From assembly GCF_027568475.1 (NCBI RefSeq), contig NZ_JANKZG010000008.1, positions 18,194-82,193 on the forward strand: a DNA stretch of 64,000 nt, read 5' to 3'. The position numbers and the translations under genes were made by a program. The notes beneath the pieces are model-generated. The model was not told the origin of the DNA. It searched no databases and saw only the letters and a list, made by a program, of their open reading frames with translations. Positions 36,051 through 47,442 of this stretch are shown one piece after another (position 1 is the stretch's first letter; every line of letters starts with the position of its first letter). Source of the DNA: Acinetobacter sp. HY1485. GTDB taxonomy: Bacteria; Pseudomonadota; Gammaproteobacteria; Pseudomonadales; Moraxellaceae.

Positions 36051-37199
36051 ATGAAATTTAACTTCCCTTTATTGGCTTTAGCTATTGGTGCTTTTGCCAT
36101 TGGTACAACTGAATTTTCGCCCATGGGGCTTTTACCTAATATTGCAACAAGTCTAAATATTAGTATTCCAACAGCAGGAATGCTTATTACAGGCTATGCT
36201 TTAGGCGTGATGATTGGTGCACCCATTATGACGTTATGGTTTGGTCATTTTGTACGGCGCCGTGCTTTAATTACGCTTATGGCGATTTTTACAATAGGCA
36301 ATATTTTAGCTGCTATTGCTCCTAATTATTTTACCTTACTGTTTGCTCGTATTATCACAAGTTTAAATCATGGCGCTTTTTTTGGGATTGGCTCTGTAGT
36401 GGCTGCAAGTGTCGTACCTAAAAACCAACAAGCAAGTGCTGTTGCAAGCATGTTTATGGGGCTTACTATTGCCAATATTGGTGGTGTACCCTTTGCAACA
36501 TGGCTTGGGCAAACCATTGGTTGGCGTGCAGCTTTTGGGGCAATTTCAGGACTTGGTGTGATTACGATGTTTGCTTTATATAAAGCACTTCCTGCAAGCC
36601 ATGTGGGTCAAAAAACTGATGTTAAGGCAGAACTAAAAGTTTTAACACGTCCTGCTGTTTTATTGGCTCTACTTACCACTGTTTTGGGTGCAGGGGCAAT
36701 GTTTACACTTTACACTTATATTGCACCTAGTCTTGAATCGTTTAATCATGCTTCTCCAAGCACTATTACATTTATGCTTGTTTTAGTCGGCTTAGGTTTT
36801 TCTATTGGCAATCATTTGGGTGGAAAATTTGCTGATATTTCGTTAATTAAAACCTTAATTGGTTTTTTAAGTCTCATTATTATCATGATGTTAGCTTTTC
36901 CACTTCTCGCACAAAATCCAATAAGTACGGCAATTGCTTTAGTGGTTTGGGGTGCAGCTACTTTTGGTATTGTTCCACCTGTTCAGATGTATGTGATGTC
37001 AGTTGCCTCTGAAGCATCAGGGTTAGCATCTTCGGTGAATATTGGGGCATTTAATTTAGGAAATGCTTTAGGGGCGGCAGCAGGTGGGCTAGTGCTGAGT
37101 TTAGGCTTAAACTATGCTTATGTATCTTATGCAGGTGCGATGCTTGCAAGTTTCGCCCTCATTTTAATTATTATTCAACGCAAACAAGTCACTCATTGA
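36051..37199 (+). CDS. MFS transporter (DHA1, AraJ/NepI-like)
   Basis: Inner-membrane protein of 382 residues with 12 hydrophobic segments. The signature ALAIGAFAIGTTEFSPMGLLPNIA starts TM1, and GYALGVMIGAPIMTLWFGHFVRRRALI carries the MFS motif A region. This DHA1 branch exports sugars, purine nucleosides or drugs. The start ATG at 36051 is one base after the dkgB stop, so the two form an operon. Confidence 0.87.
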   Translation: MKFNFPLLALAIGAFAIGTTEFSPMGLLPNIATSLNISIPTAGMLITGYALGVMIGAPIMTLWFGHFVRRRALITLMAIFTIGNILAAIAPNYFTLLFARIITSLNHGAFFGIGSVVAASVVPKNQQASAVASMFMGLTIANIGGVPFATWLGQTIGWRAAFGAISGLGVITMFALYKALPASHVGQKTDVKAELKVLTRPAVLLALLTTVLGAGAMFTLYTYIAPSLESFNHASPSTITFMLVLVGLGFSIGNHLGGKFADISLIKTLIGFLSLIIIMMLAFPLLAQNPISTAIALVVWGAATFGIVPPVQMYVMSVASEASGLASSVNIGAFNLGNALGAAAGGLVLSLGLNYAYVSYAGAMLASFALILIIIQRKQVTH

Positions 37200-37206
37200 T
37201 TATCGT

Positions 37207-38118
37207 ATGAATCATGTTTTACGTCATTTAGATTTAAACCTACTTAAAACATTTGCTGTTTTATATGAGGTAAAAAGCGTTACAGAGACAGCTCAACGGC
37301 TGTCTTTAACACAACCTGCTGTCAGTAGTATGTTAAATCGTTTAAGAGAAACTTTTAACGATCCTTTATTTATACGTGCACAGCGCTATATGGTACCTAC
37401 CTTACGTGCAGAACAACTTGCACCTCAAATTCAAAATATCTTAAAAAATGTAGAGCGTTTAGCCGAACCCACTGAGTTTGACCCTGCAACTGCACAATTA
37501 GAAATTAAAATTGCAGCAACCGATTATTCATTGCAAACTATTTTAATTCCCTATATTGCTTACCTAAGAAAAAAAGCACCTTTTATCAAAATTGCTATTT
37601 TTTCGACAGAAGATCAAAACACATACGAACGCCTCACCACAGGCGAACTAGATTTTATTATTACCGCACAGCCTCACGCTCAATTACATACGCATCATCT
37701 TTTTTCAGAACATTATGTGTGTGCGGTTCATCAAACACACATACTGGCAAAAAATAATCAGCTATCAATTGATGAGTTTTGTGCGGCACACCATCTACTT
37801 GTATCTTTAAATGGCGACGCCTTTTGGGGAATATCTGATGAGGTTTTAAAACAGATCGCACAACAACGCCATGTGGCTGTTGCTATACAAAATTTTGCAG
37901 CAGTACCCAATTTGCTTGCTGTCACTGACCTCATGGCGACTTTGCCTTCACGGATTGTTAAAGGTCAGTCACAACTAAAAACGTTCACACCGCCAATAGA
38001 TATTCCTCAGTTTGAGAAATTCTTAGCTTGGCATGAACGCTCACATCATAGCTTGGCACATATTTGGTTAAGAGATCAGCTCATTGCAATGTGTACAAGT
38101 GAGTCTAACCAATCTTGA
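37207..38118 (+). CDS. LysR-family regulator (NodD/SyrM-like)
   Basis: A 303-residue LysR-type regulator. It starts with HLDLNLLKTFAVLYEVKSVT, and the HTH is ETAQRLSLTQPAVSSMLNRLRETFNDPLFIR, a pattern of the NodD/SyrM-like subgroup. It lies 7 bp after the MFS gene on the same strand. Its 3' end overlaps the convergent SRPBCC gene by 43 bp. Target unknown; the dkgB-MFS operon or the SRPBCC gene are candidates. Confidence 0.87.
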   Translation: MNHVLRHLDLNLLKTFAVLYEVKSVTETAQRLSLTQPAVSSMLNRLRETFNDPLFIRAQRYMVPTLRAEQLAPQIQNILKNVERLAEPTEFDPATAQLEIKIAATDYSLQTILIPYIAYLRKKAPFIKIAIFSTEDQNTYERLTTGELDFIITAQPHAQLHTHHLFSEHYVCAVHQTHILAKNNQLSIDEFCAAHHLLVSLNGDAFWGISDEVLKQIAQQRHVAVAIQNFAAVPNLLAVTDLMATLPSRIVKGQSQLKTFTPPIDIPQFEKFLAWHERSHHSLAHIWLRDQLIAMCTSESNQS

Positions 38119-38570
38119 TGACCATTTAACATGACATTCGGTTGAGTTTTTGCTAACTCTTTAGCAGGCTCACCTATTTGCGTTTCTTGCGTCAAAATAC
38201 GTACACGGTTACCTGAAAGATTTTCAATTAACCAAGCATGATGGACATCTAAACGTGTTTTTCCTTCGCCTGCCCAACCATGCCAAGCAATTCTAGTAAC
38301 CCCATCTTGAGGTGCAACAAATTCAACTACCTGAGCATCGACAGGAAATCCAAATGTTTTAAAAAAGAAAACTAACGATAACTCTAACTGATCTGCACCT
38401 TTTAAATCGACGTCAGATGAATTGGAATAATAGTTTGGCCACGTTTTTGCATTAACTAAATGTGGCCATACATCCTCTACACTTAAACCTGCCACAATCA
38501 CTTCGTTTGATACGTAGTTGTCTGTTGTACCTGGTAAAAACTTTTCTGGCCAATGGATTGCATTCATCAT
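38076..38570 (-). CDS. SRPBCC-fold protein
   Basis: About 164 residues of the START/Bet v1-like SRPBCC superfamily, with hydrophobic-ligand-pocket features: VIVAGLSVEDVWPHLVNAKTWPNYY at the start and WLIENLSGNRVRILTQETQIG later. No enzyme activity can be read. The ATG at 38570 is preferred because AAGGA lies seven bases upstream. The 3' 43 bp overlap the convergent LysR gene, an unusually long overlap for this window. Confidence 0.8.
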   Translation of the reverse strand: MMNAIHWPEKFLPGTTDNYVSNEVIVAGLSVEDVWPHLVNAKTWPNYYSNSSDVDLKGADQLELSLVFFFKTFGFPVDAQVVEFVAPQDGVTRIAWHGWAGEGKTRLDVHHAWLIENLSGNRVRILTQETQIGEPAKELAKTQPNVMLNGHQDWLDSLVHIAMS

Positions 38571-38666
38571 CTTTTTATCCTTCATTTGTATGAAGTCATG
38601 ATGCAAGTTCAAGGCGTGTAATACCAATTACGTTTTATAATAGTGTTTATTAATACAATTAATATC

Positions 38667-38691
38667 AAAAAGCCCCTTTATCGGGGCTTTG
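38667..38691 (-). terminator. Terminator after dapB
   Basis: Stem AAAGCCCC / GGGGCTTT around TTTATC; minus-strand T-run on the left side. Confidence 0.85.
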
Positions 38692-38693
38692 TT

Positions 38694-39604
<911 letters not shown>

Positions 39605-39616
39605 AAATCAAACGGC

Positions 39617-40738
39617 TTAATCAAATAAACGATCAAAAAATGATTTTTTCTTTTCGCTTGAATGTTCGTGCTTGCCGTCCATGGTGTCTTGTAATTCTTT
39701 TAACAATTCACGCTGACGAGATGTTAAGTTGACAGGTGTTTCAACCACAATACGGCACAGTAAGTCACCAATCATACTTCCACGTACAGGTTTAACGCCT
39801 TTACCACGTAAACGGAACATTTTACCGTTTTGCGTGCCTTCAGGAATTTTCAAACTCACACGCCCTTCTAGCGTTGGAATTTGAATTTCTTTTCCTAAAG
39901 CAGCATCTGCCACGTTTACAGGAACATCCATATAAAGGTCTGCACCATCACGTTGGAAAATATCATGTTCACGTACGGCAACTTCTACATACAAGTCACC
40001 CGGTTGTCCACCACGAATGGCTTCACCTTTACCAGATAAACGAATACGGTCGCCATTATCTACGCCTGCAGGAATAGTAACTTCGAGGGTTTGTTGACGA
40101 TTTTTAACCCCAGAACCATGACAGCTTTGACATGGATTTTTAATAATTTTACCTTGTCCACGGCATGTACTACAGGTTTGCTGAACCGAGAAAAAGCCCT
40201 GTTGCATGCGCACTTGTCCTGAACCATGACAAGTTTTGCACGTTTCAACATCATTCGGGTTTTTGGAACCATGTCCATCACATACATCGCACGGTGCAGG
40301 TGCGGTAAATGTAATTTCTTTTTTAATGCCTTTAATGGCTTCTTCTAAGCTTAGCTCTACCACATAACGTAAGTCTGAGCCTTGGCGTTGTTGTTGCGCA
40401 CGCCCACGACCACCGCCGCCACCGAAATTACCAAAAATATCGCCAAATTGGCTAAAAATATCTTCTGCGCTGAAACCACCACCGCCAAAGCCGCCACCAC
40501 CGCCCATACCACCTTCAAAGGCATTGTGCCCCATACGGTCGTACATACTGCGTTTTTCACCATTAGATAACACTTCATATGCTTCAGATGCTTCTTTAAA
40601 CTTTTCTTCAGCTTCGGCATTGTCAGGGTTACGGTCTGGATGATATTTCATCGCCAATTTACGATAGGCTTTTTTAATTTCATCATCACTTGCAGTTTTG
40701 GAAACACCCAAAACCTCATAATAATCACGTTTAGCCAT
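39617..40738 (-). CDS. dnaJ: Chaperone protein DnaJ
   Basis: Hsp40 co-chaperone of 373 residues that stimulates DnaK. Domain order is J domain with HPD (YHPDRNPDN, about residue 33), a Gly/Phe-rich linker (about 75-120), four CxxCxGxG zinc motifs ([32 protein letters not shown], about 145-215) and the C-terminal substrate-binding domains. The dnaK gene is not in the window downstream or nearby. Start ATG at 40738. Confidence 0.97.
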   Translation of the reverse strand: MAKRDYYEVLGVSKTASDDEIKKAYRKLAMKYHPDRNPDNAEAEEKFKEASEAYEVLSNGEKRSMYDRMGHNAFEGGMGGGGGFGGGGFSAEDIFSQFGDIFGNFGGGGGRGRAQQQRQGSDLRYVVELSLEEAIKGIKKEITFTAPAPCDVCDGHGSKNPNDVETCKTCHGSGQVRMQQGFFSVQQTCSTCRGQGKIIKNPCQSCHGSGVKNRQQTLEVTIPAGVDNGDRIRLSGKGEAIRGGQPGDLYVEVAVREHDIFQRDGADLYMDVPVNVADAALGKEIQIPTLEGRVSLKIPEGTQNGKMFRLRGKGVKPVRGSMIGDLLCRIVVETPVNLTSRQRELLKELQDTMDGKHEHSSEKKKSFFDRLFD

Positions 40739-40844
40739 GATAGGCGATGCTCCTCACGGAATTTTAAATATACGAAAACTAGCCCTTAACGTTGGGGTTT
40801 AAGACTATTTTTACAAGGGGAAAATTTGAACGACACAACAAAAT

Positions 40845-41222
40845 CTAAAACACTGCTTTCTTTTTTAGGTATTTAAAGAAGCCTTGGACAAAGGTATTGA
40901 GTAAAAACATCCATGCGATAAAGCTAAAAATAATACCAACAATGGTACAACCTGTGACCCATTGCATCGCATCCCAAACATAAAAATGAAGTGGAATAAA
41001 CCAAAGCACAGCAAATATAGCCATCAACATAAAAAGGATAATATTACGCATAATCCAAAAGGCTTGGGCTTGTACCCAAACTTCAGCTTCTTTTGCATGG
41101 GCAACTTTGATCGCCAATCCATATGCAATAAGACCTACCACGACTGTAAATAACGCAAGAAACATAAAAAAATATGCCCAACCAATCAAACGATGATGTT
41201 GTGTAATATTGTCTTGCGTCAT
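40845..41222 (-). CDS. Small membrane protein of unknown function
   Basis: A 125-residue protein with about three or four hydrophobic helices (LIGWAYFFMFLALFTVVVGLIAYGL, then IILFMLMAIFAVLWFIPLHFY, then TIVGIIFSFIAWMFLL) and a basic C-terminus (YLKKKAVF). Hydrophilic short loops. I recognise no functional family. It lies 106 bp upstream of dnaJ on the same strand. Confidence 0.7.
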   Translation of the reverse strand: MTQDNITQHHRLIGWAYFFMFLALFTVVVGLIAYGLAIKVAHAKEAEVWVQAQAFWIMRNIILFMLMAIFAVLWFIPLHFYVWDAMQWVTGCTIVGIIFSFIAWMFLLNTFVQGFFKYLKKKAVF

Positions 41223-41538
41223 TGAATATAAGCCCTGCTTGCAGTTTGCAAAGATAACTGTAAGTCTTTACTTAGAGAATGTTGTAAATGAAACGCAATA
41301 CTATAGGAGAGTTTTCGCTTTTTCGCATCGATTTTTATAACTAAATCGTTGCTTTTTATGACAAGTACCTATTAAAACCCTAAAAATCGATTTATTTAGT
41401 CAAAATGATAGATAAAAAAAATGTATTTTAGACGAATGGCTAACAGTTTTTATTGGGTATTTTGGTATGTTTAAACTATAGACTGTAAAAGCCAAGCAAT
41501 GATGTTGGACTTTCAGAAGAATAACGAGGGTTGAATAA
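41223..41538. other. Intergenic region upstream of ppc
   Basis: About 315 AT-rich bases between divergent genes. I see no ORF with coding character. A dyad CGATTT...AAATCG lies at 41328-41347, and AAATCGATTTATTT occurs near 41386. These could be operator half-sites, but no regulator can be named. Confidence 0.45.
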
Positions 41539-44226
41539 ATGCCACAACAAATTGATACACCATTAAGAGAAGATGTAAGACTATTGGGTAATATTTTGGG
41601 TGAGACACTCAAAACACATGCAGGCGAAGATTTGTTTAATCGTATTGAACAAATTCGTAAGCTCACCAAAGGTTCTCAAGATGGGCAAACCAACGCGGAA
41701 AAACAACTTGAAGATTTGTTTTTAAATCTAGAAGACGATGCTATTTTACCGCTAACACGTGCATTTAGTCATTTCCTTAATTTTTCTAACATTGCCGAAC
41801 AACACAATGTGGTTAGACGGCGCAAAGAAGCAGACAAAGATCCAACTCGCCCATCGCCTAATCCACTTAAACCCCTATTTGAAAAGTTTAAAAATAATGC
41901 CATTTCTAAACAGCAATTATTTGACCAAATTTGTAATTTAAATATTGAGCTTGTTTTAACAGCGCACCCAACCGAAGTAAACCGCCGTACACTCATTCAA
42001 AAGTACGATGCCATTAATGACTGTTTAGAAAAATTAGATCAACAAGATACAACGCCTGTTCAACGTAAAAAGATTATTCAGTACATCAAACAGCTCATTT
42101 GCTTGGTGTGGCAAACAGATGAAATTCGTCAAAATAAACCCACCCCTATGGATGAAGCCAAAGGTGGTTTTGCAGTCATTGAACAAACACTATGGAATGC
42201 AGTTCCGCGTTTTGTTCAAGAATTAAATGAACTTGTAGAAGAACATTGCGGACAAACATTACCACCTGATATTAGCCCAATCCGTTTTGCTTCTTGGATG
42301 GGGGGTGACCGTGACGGTAACCCAAATGTAACGCATAAAGTGACCCAAGAAGTGCTGTGGTTTTCGCGTTGGCAAGCTGCCGAGATGTATCTTAAAGATT
42401 TAGAAAGTTTACGTTGGGAACTGTCTATTCAAACGTGTACGCCTGAATTACGCCAAGCATTGGGCAGTGACCACCCTGAACCATACCGTCAGCTATTACG
42501 AGATACGCGCGAGCGACTTAATCTCACTATCAAATGGTTAGGAAGTAAATTACAAGGCATTGAAATTGCAGATAATCCACGCGTTATTCAATCAAAATCA
42601 GATTTATTAGACCCATTGCTTTTATGCTATAAATCTTTAATTGAATGTAATTTACCTGAAATTGCCAATGGGCATTTACTTGACCTTATTCATCGTGTGC
42701 AATGTTTTGGCTTAGAACTGTTAAAACTTGATATCCGTCAAGAATCGGGGCGTCATCGCCAAGCAATTGCTGCAATTACCGAATATTTAGGTTTAGGTGA
42801 TTTTGCAACATGGTCTGAGCAAGCACGTCAAAACTTTTTACTCAATGAGCTTCAAAACAAACGCCCATTACTGCCTAAAGTTTTAAATGCACCTGAAGAA
42901 AGTTTAATTAACCATCCTGATGTTAAAGAAGTCTTTGCCACCATGTATACGCTGGCACAGCAACCCTCTGAGTCATTAGGTGCTTATATTATTTCAATGG
43001 CAGAATATCCAAGTGATGTGCTTGCGGTTCTTTTACTCCAAAAAGAAGCAGGTATTGAGCAACCATTACGTGTTGTACCTTTGTTTGAAACACTTAAAGA
43101 CTTAGACAGTGCAGCCGATACGATGAGCGCCCTGTTTAATATGCAATGGTACAAACAGCATATTCAAGGCAAACATGAAGTCATGATCGGCTATTCGGAC
43201 TCTGCCAAAGATGCAGGCTTTATGTCGGCAAATTGGGCGCAATACCGTGCACAAGAAGAGCTAACAGAAATCGCACAGGCACATGATGTTGAACTTACGT
43301 TATTTCATGGACGTGGCGGTTCAATCAGCCGTGGCGGTGCGCCAACGCAACAAGCGCTATTTTCACAACCGCCGGGTTCTATTTCAGGTGCTATCCGTGT
43401 GACTGAACAGGGCGAGATGATTCGCTTTAAGTTTGGTGTAGAAGATATAGCCCTACAAAATTTAGAAATTTATACGGCAGCAACACTCGAAGCCACTTTA
43501 CTGCCACCGCCTGTGCCTAAACAGTCTTGGCGTCAGTTGATGCATCAAATGACGGAAACATCGGTAAAAGTGTATCGTGAAACTGTACGCCATAATCCGC
43601 ATTTTGTGGAATATCTGCGCACAGTTACGCCTGAACTTGAATTACAAATGTTACCACTGGGCTCTCGCCCCGCTAAACGCCGTGTAAGTGGTGGTATTGA
43701 GTCTTTACGTGCCATTCCTTGGGTATTTGCGTGGACACAAATTCGTTTAATGTTGCCTGCATGGTTAGGCACAAGTGCTGCCATTGATGAAGTGCTAGAC
43801 GAAAACCAAAAAGCATTATTAGATGAAATGCTTGAGCAATGGCCGTACTTCCGTACGCTTATCGATATGTTTGAAATGGTACTATCTAAAGCAGATGCCG
43901 ATATTGCGCTATATTATGAAAACCATTTAACTCACAACGAAAACCTAAAAGAACTTGGCAAGCAATTACGTGATCGTCTACAAGATGCGATTAATACGTT
44001 ACTTAAACTCAAAAGTGAATCAGAGCTACTTTCACAAAATGAGGTATTAGACCAAGCAATGCGCGTACGCAAAACGTATCTATTGCCTTTACATTTATTG
44101 CAAGCAGAACTGATGAAACGTCGTCGTGCATATTTAGCAAAACATCAGGCTGAACATACGCCTGTAGACCATGCGCTAATGGTAAGCATTGCAGGTATTG
44201 CTGCAGGCTTACGTAACACAGGTTAA
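41539..44226 (+). CDS. ppc: Phosphoenolpyruvate carboxylase
   Basis: Makes oxaloacetate from PEP and bicarbonate, the anaplerotic feed of the TCA cycle. It has 895 residues, full length. Catalytic His region TAHPTEVNRRT (about residue 140), ASWMGGDRDGNPNVT, the loop FHGRGGSISRGGAPT (about residue 595) and the C-terminal RNTG, conserved in all PEPC, are present. No PEP-carboxykinase neighbour. Followed by a strong terminator. Confidence 0.97.
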   Translation: MPQQIDTPLREDVRLLGNILGETLKTHAGEDLFNRIEQIRKLTKGSQDGQTNAEKQLEDLFLNLEDDAILPLTRAFSHFLNFSNIAEQHNVVRRRKEADKDPTRPSPNPLKPLFEKFKNNAISKQQLFDQICNLNIELVLTAHPTEVNRRTLIQKYDAINDCLEKLDQQDTTPVQRKKIIQYIKQLICLVWQTDEIRQNKPTPMDEAKGGFAVIEQTLWNAVPRFVQELNELVEEHCGQTLPPDISPIRFASWMGGDRDGNPNVTHKVTQEVLWFSRWQAAEMYLKDLESLRWELSIQTCTPELRQALGSDHPEPYRQLLRDTRERLNLTIKWLGSKLQGIEIADNPRVIQSKSDLLDPLLLCYKSLIECNLPEIANGHLLDLIHRVQCFGLELLKLDIRQESGRHRQAIAAITEYLGLGDFATWSEQARQNFLLNELQNKRPLLPKVLNAPEESLINHPDVKEVFATMYTLAQQPSESLGAYIISMAEYPSDVLAVLLLQKEAGIEQPLRVVPLFETLKDLDSAADTMSALFNMQWYKQHIQGKHEVMIGYSDSAKDAGFMSANWAQYRAQEELTEIAQAHDVELTLFHGRGGSISRGGAPTQQALFSQPPGSISGAIRVTEQGEMIRFKFGVEDIALQNLEIYTAATLEATLLPPPVPKQSWRQLMHQMTETSVKVYRETVRHNPHFVEYLRTVTPELELQMLPLGSRPAKRRVSGGIESLRAIPWVFAWTQIRLMLPAWLGTSAAIDEVLDENQKALLDEMLEQWPYFRTLIDMFEMVLSKADADIALYYENHLTHNENLKELGKQLRDRLQDAINTLLKLKSESELLSQNEVLDQAMRVRKTYLLPLHLLQAELMKRRRAYLAKHQAEHTPVDHALMVSIAGIAAGLRNTG

Positions 44227-44247
44227 AAGCGATAACCTTTTGTCATT

Positions 44248-44284
44248 AGGGTAGTGATCGTTTCTTATCACTACCCTTTTTACC
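44248..44284 (+). terminator. Intrinsic terminator after ppc
   Basis: Perfect 10-bp stem GGGTAGTGAT / ATCACTACCC with an 8-base loop and a T-run. Confidence 0.92.
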
Positions 44285-44436
44285 TTTTGGCTATAATATC
44301 TTTAAAAATTTATTTTAATTAAAATTAAGATGTTGAAATAAATCGTTATTTTAAAATTTTATTATTTTTATAATGCCAAAAGCTTTAGGTAGGCGTATGA
44401 TTGTTTCAATTTTGTCCGTGTTCTAAGGAAGTATAT

Positions 44437-45726
44437 ATGTCTTGGTTTCCAACATGGCGACCATATACTGGTCAAAAAGAAAATCGTGCGGTTGCCACAA
44501 ACGAATATCTTCCTTTTAGTCATAGCCTTATTCTTGGCTTACAACATACTTTTGCTATGTTTGGTGCAACCGTCTTAGCACCTGTTTTGATGGGTTTTAA
44601 TCCTAATCTTGCCATTTTAATGTCTGGCTTATGCACCTTACTCTTTTTCTTGGTAACAGGTGGACGTGTCCCAAGTTATCTTGGATCTAGTTTTGCATTT
44701 ATTTCTGTGGTTGCAACAGTGACAGGACATACCATTGGTTCGGGGCTTAATCTTAATTTAGGCATTGCTTTAGGTGGAATTGTAGCGTGTGGACTTATCT
44801 ATGCGTTCATTGGTGTAATTGTGATGCTCACAGGCACACGTTGGATTGAAAGCCTAATGCCTCCTGTTGTAACAGGTGCAGTGGTTATGATCATTGGGCT
44901 TAATCTTGCACCTGTCACAATTAAATCTGTAGCAGGACAATCCTTTGAGATGTGGATGGCGCTTATTACCGTACTTTGTATGGGTGGTATTGCTGTTTTT
45001 TCTAAAGGTTTAATGCAACGCTTGTTACTACTATTAGGTTTAATTCTATCTTACTGTATTTACTTTACTGCAACCAACCTACTACATTTAGGACAAGCCA
45101 TTAATTTTACACCCATCGCTCAAGCAGCATGGTTTGGTATTCCTCAATTTTCTACGCCTACATTTAGCACTCATGCCATTTTAGTGATTGCCCCTATTGC
45201 ACTTATTTTAGTAGCAGAAAACTTAGGGCACGTTAAAGCAGTGGGTGCAATGACGGGAGAAGATATTACGCCTCAACTTGGCAAAGCATTTTTTGCAGAT
45301 GGGTTAGCCACCACTATTTCTGGTAGTGTAGGCGCACCGGGTATGACCACATACGGCGAAAATATTGGCGTTATGGCGGTCACCAAAGTCTATTCTTCGC
45401 TTATTTTTGTCGTAGCAGGATTATTTGCTGTTTTTTTAGGACTTTCACCTAAATTTGGTGCCATGATCAGTACCATTCCAACCGCCGTACTCACAGGTGC
45501 TTCTATTGTGGTTTTTGGTTTGATTACCATTGCAGGGGCAAAAATTTGGATTGAAAATAAGGTCGATTTTTCAAATAATAAAAACCTGATGGTGGCGGCA
45601 GTGCCTTTAATTTTGGGTGCTGGCAACTTTGAGCTACATTTTGGTAATTTTAATTTAGGTGGAATTGGTACAGCAACCTTTGTTGCCATTTTTCTAAATT
45701 GGTTATTTCAGTTTAAAAAAATATAA
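44437..45726 (+). CDS. Uracil/xanthine permease (NCS2 family, UraA/RutG-like)
   Basis: Inner-membrane protein of 429 residues with 12-14 hydrophobic helices. NCS2 hallmarks are present: QHTFAMFGATVLAP in TM1, AENLGHVKAVG (substrate Glu) and GAPGMTTYGENIGVMAVTKVYS. Pyrimidine import is most likely; xanthine transporters are related. The ATG at 44437 follows AAGGAAGTATAT; the open frame 12 codons upstream is not supported by a ribosome site. Confidence 0.9.
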   Translation: MSWFPTWRPYTGQKENRAVATNEYLPFSHSLILGLQHTFAMFGATVLAPVLMGFNPNLAILMSGLCTLLFFLVTGGRVPSYLGSSFAFISVVATVTGHTIGSGLNLNLGIALGGIVACGLIYAFIGVIVMLTGTRWIESLMPPVVTGAVVMIIGLNLAPVTIKSVAGQSFEMWMALITVLCMGGIAVFSKGLMQRLLLLLGLILSYCIYFTATNLLHLGQAINFTPIAQAAWFGIPQFSTPTFSTHAILVIAPIALILVAENLGHVKAVGAMTGEDITPQLGKAFFADGLATTISGSVGAPGMTTYGENIGVMAVTKVYSSLIFVVAGLFAVFLGLSPKFGAMISTIPTAVLTGASIVVFGLITIAGAKIWIENKVDFSNNKNLMVAAVPLILGAGNFELHFGNFNLGGIGTATFVAIFLNWLFQFKKI

Positions 45727-45749
45727 TTTTTATTGAGATTATTAGTGCT

Positions 45750-45779
45750 AGTACTTTCATTTAATTAAGTGAAAGTACT
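45750..45779. repeat. Near-palindrome downstream of the permease gene
   Basis: AGTACTTTCA (45750-45759) and its reverse complement TGAAAGTACT (45770-45779) around TTTAATTAAG. No T-run follows. It may be a weak terminator or a regulator site for the catalase gene 137 bp downstream. Confidence 0.5.
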
Positions 45780-45915
45780 CACATCAATCTCGTATTTCAA
45801 AATAAAACAAACCAACAATCGTTTATACCTATTAACATTATCACCTTAATCTGATTTAAAAATATACATAGATTCACTAAAATCAAACATCAAAAAGAAA
45901 TGAGAGTTTTTGAGT

Positions 45916-47436
45916 ATGATGTTTTCAAAAAATCGTTTAGCTGTTTCGCTAGCAACTGCTTTATGCGCGAGCCAAATTTTTGCCGCACCACTCACTCGAG
46001 ATAATGGTGCACTTGTTGGGGATAACCAAAATTCACAAACAGCAGGTGCTAATGGTCCTGTTATTTTACAAGATGTTCAATTAATTCAGAAGTTACAGCG
46101 TTTTGACCGTGAACGTATACCTGAGCGTGTTGTACATGCCCGTGGAACAGGTGCACATGGTGTATTTACCCCATCAGCAGATATTTCTGACTTAACGATG
46201 GCAAAAGTATTTAAACCAGGTGCTCAAACGCCTGTGTTTGTTCGTTTCTCATCAGTTGTACATGGTAACCACTCACCAGAAACCCTACGTGACCCACGCG
46301 GTTTTGCCACTAAGTTTTACACACAAGATGGTAACTGGGATTTAGTAGGTAACAACTTCCCAACATTCTTTATTCGCGATGCTATCAAGTTTCCAGATAT
46401 GGTACATGCGTTTAAACCAAACCCTAAAACTAACCTAGACGATAACGGACGCACATTCGATTTCTTCCAACATATCCCAGAAGCAACACGTACTTTAACA
46501 GAATTATTCTCTGATAATGGTACACCTGCAGGCTATCGCTTTATGGATGGTAACGGCGTACATGCTTACAAGTTTGTCAATGCAAAAGGCGAAGTACACT
46601 ACGTTAAATTCCATTGGAAGAGCTTACAGGGCATTAAAAACTTAACACCAGACCAAGTTAAAGATGTGCAAGGTAAAGACTACAGCCACATGACCACAGA
46701 TTTGGTCAATAGCATCAAACAAGGTGACTATCCAAAGTGGGATCTTTACATTCAAGTACTTAATCCTGAAGATTTAGCAAAATTTGATTTTGATCCATTA
46801 GACGCAACTAAAATTTGGCCAAATGTTCCTGAAAAGAAAATTGGGCAGATGGTGCTTAACAAAAACGTAGACAATTTCTTCCAAGAAACTGAGCAAGTGG
46901 CAATGGCACCTGCAAACGTGGTACCTGGTATTGAACCATCGGAAGATAAATTACTACAAGGGCGTGTATTCTCTTATGCAGATACACAAATGTACCGTTT
47001 AGGTGCAAATGGTATGAGCCTACCAATTAATCGTCCTGTTGTTGCTGTGAATAATGGCAACCAAGATGGTGCAATGAATATGGGGCATACCACTTCAGAA
47101 GTAAACTACGAGCCAAGCGCCCGTAATCCACGTCCACAAATGGATCAGGCACGTTATAGCCAACTTCCATTAAATGGCACCACACAGCAAACCAAAATTG
47201 TAAAAGAGCAAAACTTTAAGCAAGCAGGCGAGCTATACCGTTCATTTACCAAAGCAGAACGTCAAGATTTGATTAACAACTTTGGTGGTGCAGTATCAGG
47301 CGCTGATGAGCAAGCCAAATACAAGGTCATTTCTTTCTTGTATAAAGCAGACCCAGAATACGGCACAGGTGTTGCAAAAGTTGCAAAAGCAGACCTTAAC
47401 CGTGTGAAAAACATGGCAGCACAGTTACAAGACTAA
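45916..47436 (+). CDS. Exported catalase (KatB-like)
   Basis: Haem catalase of about 506 residues with an N-terminal signal peptide (KNRLAVSLATALCASQIFA, then APLTRDNG), so it should be periplasmic. Catalytic motif FDRERIPERVVHARG contains the distal His. FVRFSSVVHGNHSPETLRDPRGFATKFYT is the catalase core, NNFPTFFIRDAIKFPDMVH holds the distal Asn, and the haem ligand Tyr is in RVFSYADTQMYRLG. The start is uncertain among ATG 45916, ATG 45919 and TTG 45910. An ankyrin-repeat gene follows, as with katB-ankB in Pseudomonas. Confidence 0.93.
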   Translation: MMFSKNRLAVSLATALCASQIFAAPLTRDNGALVGDNQNSQTAGANGPVILQDVQLIQKLQRFDRERIPERVVHARGTGAHGVFTPSADISDLTMAKVFKPGAQTPVFVRFSSVVHGNHSPETLRDPRGFATKFYTQDGNWDLVGNNFPTFFIRDAIKFPDMVHAFKPNPKTNLDDNGRTFDFFQHIPEATRTLTELFSDNGTPAGYRFMDGNGVHAYKFVNAKGEVHYVKFHWKSLQGIKNLTPDQVKDVQGKDYSHMTTDLVNSIKQGDYPKWDLYIQVLNPEDLAKFDFDPLDATKIWPNVPEKKIGQMVLNKNVDNFFQETEQVAMAPANVVPGIEPSEDKLLQGRVFSYADTQMYRLGANGMSLPINRPVVAVNNGNQDGAMNMGHTTSEVNYEPSARNPRPQMDQARYSQLPLNGTTQQTKIVKEQNFKQAGELYRSFTKAERQDLINNFGGAVSGADEQAKYKVISFLYKADPEYGTGVAKVAKADLNRVKNMAAQLQD

Positions 47437-47442
47437 TGCTTT

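Noticed and set aside
25060..36670. Further TGGCTCT copies (for example near 25066, 29382 and 36664) as GabR sites
   Set aside because: They are single copies inside coding sequence without the 24-bp partner.
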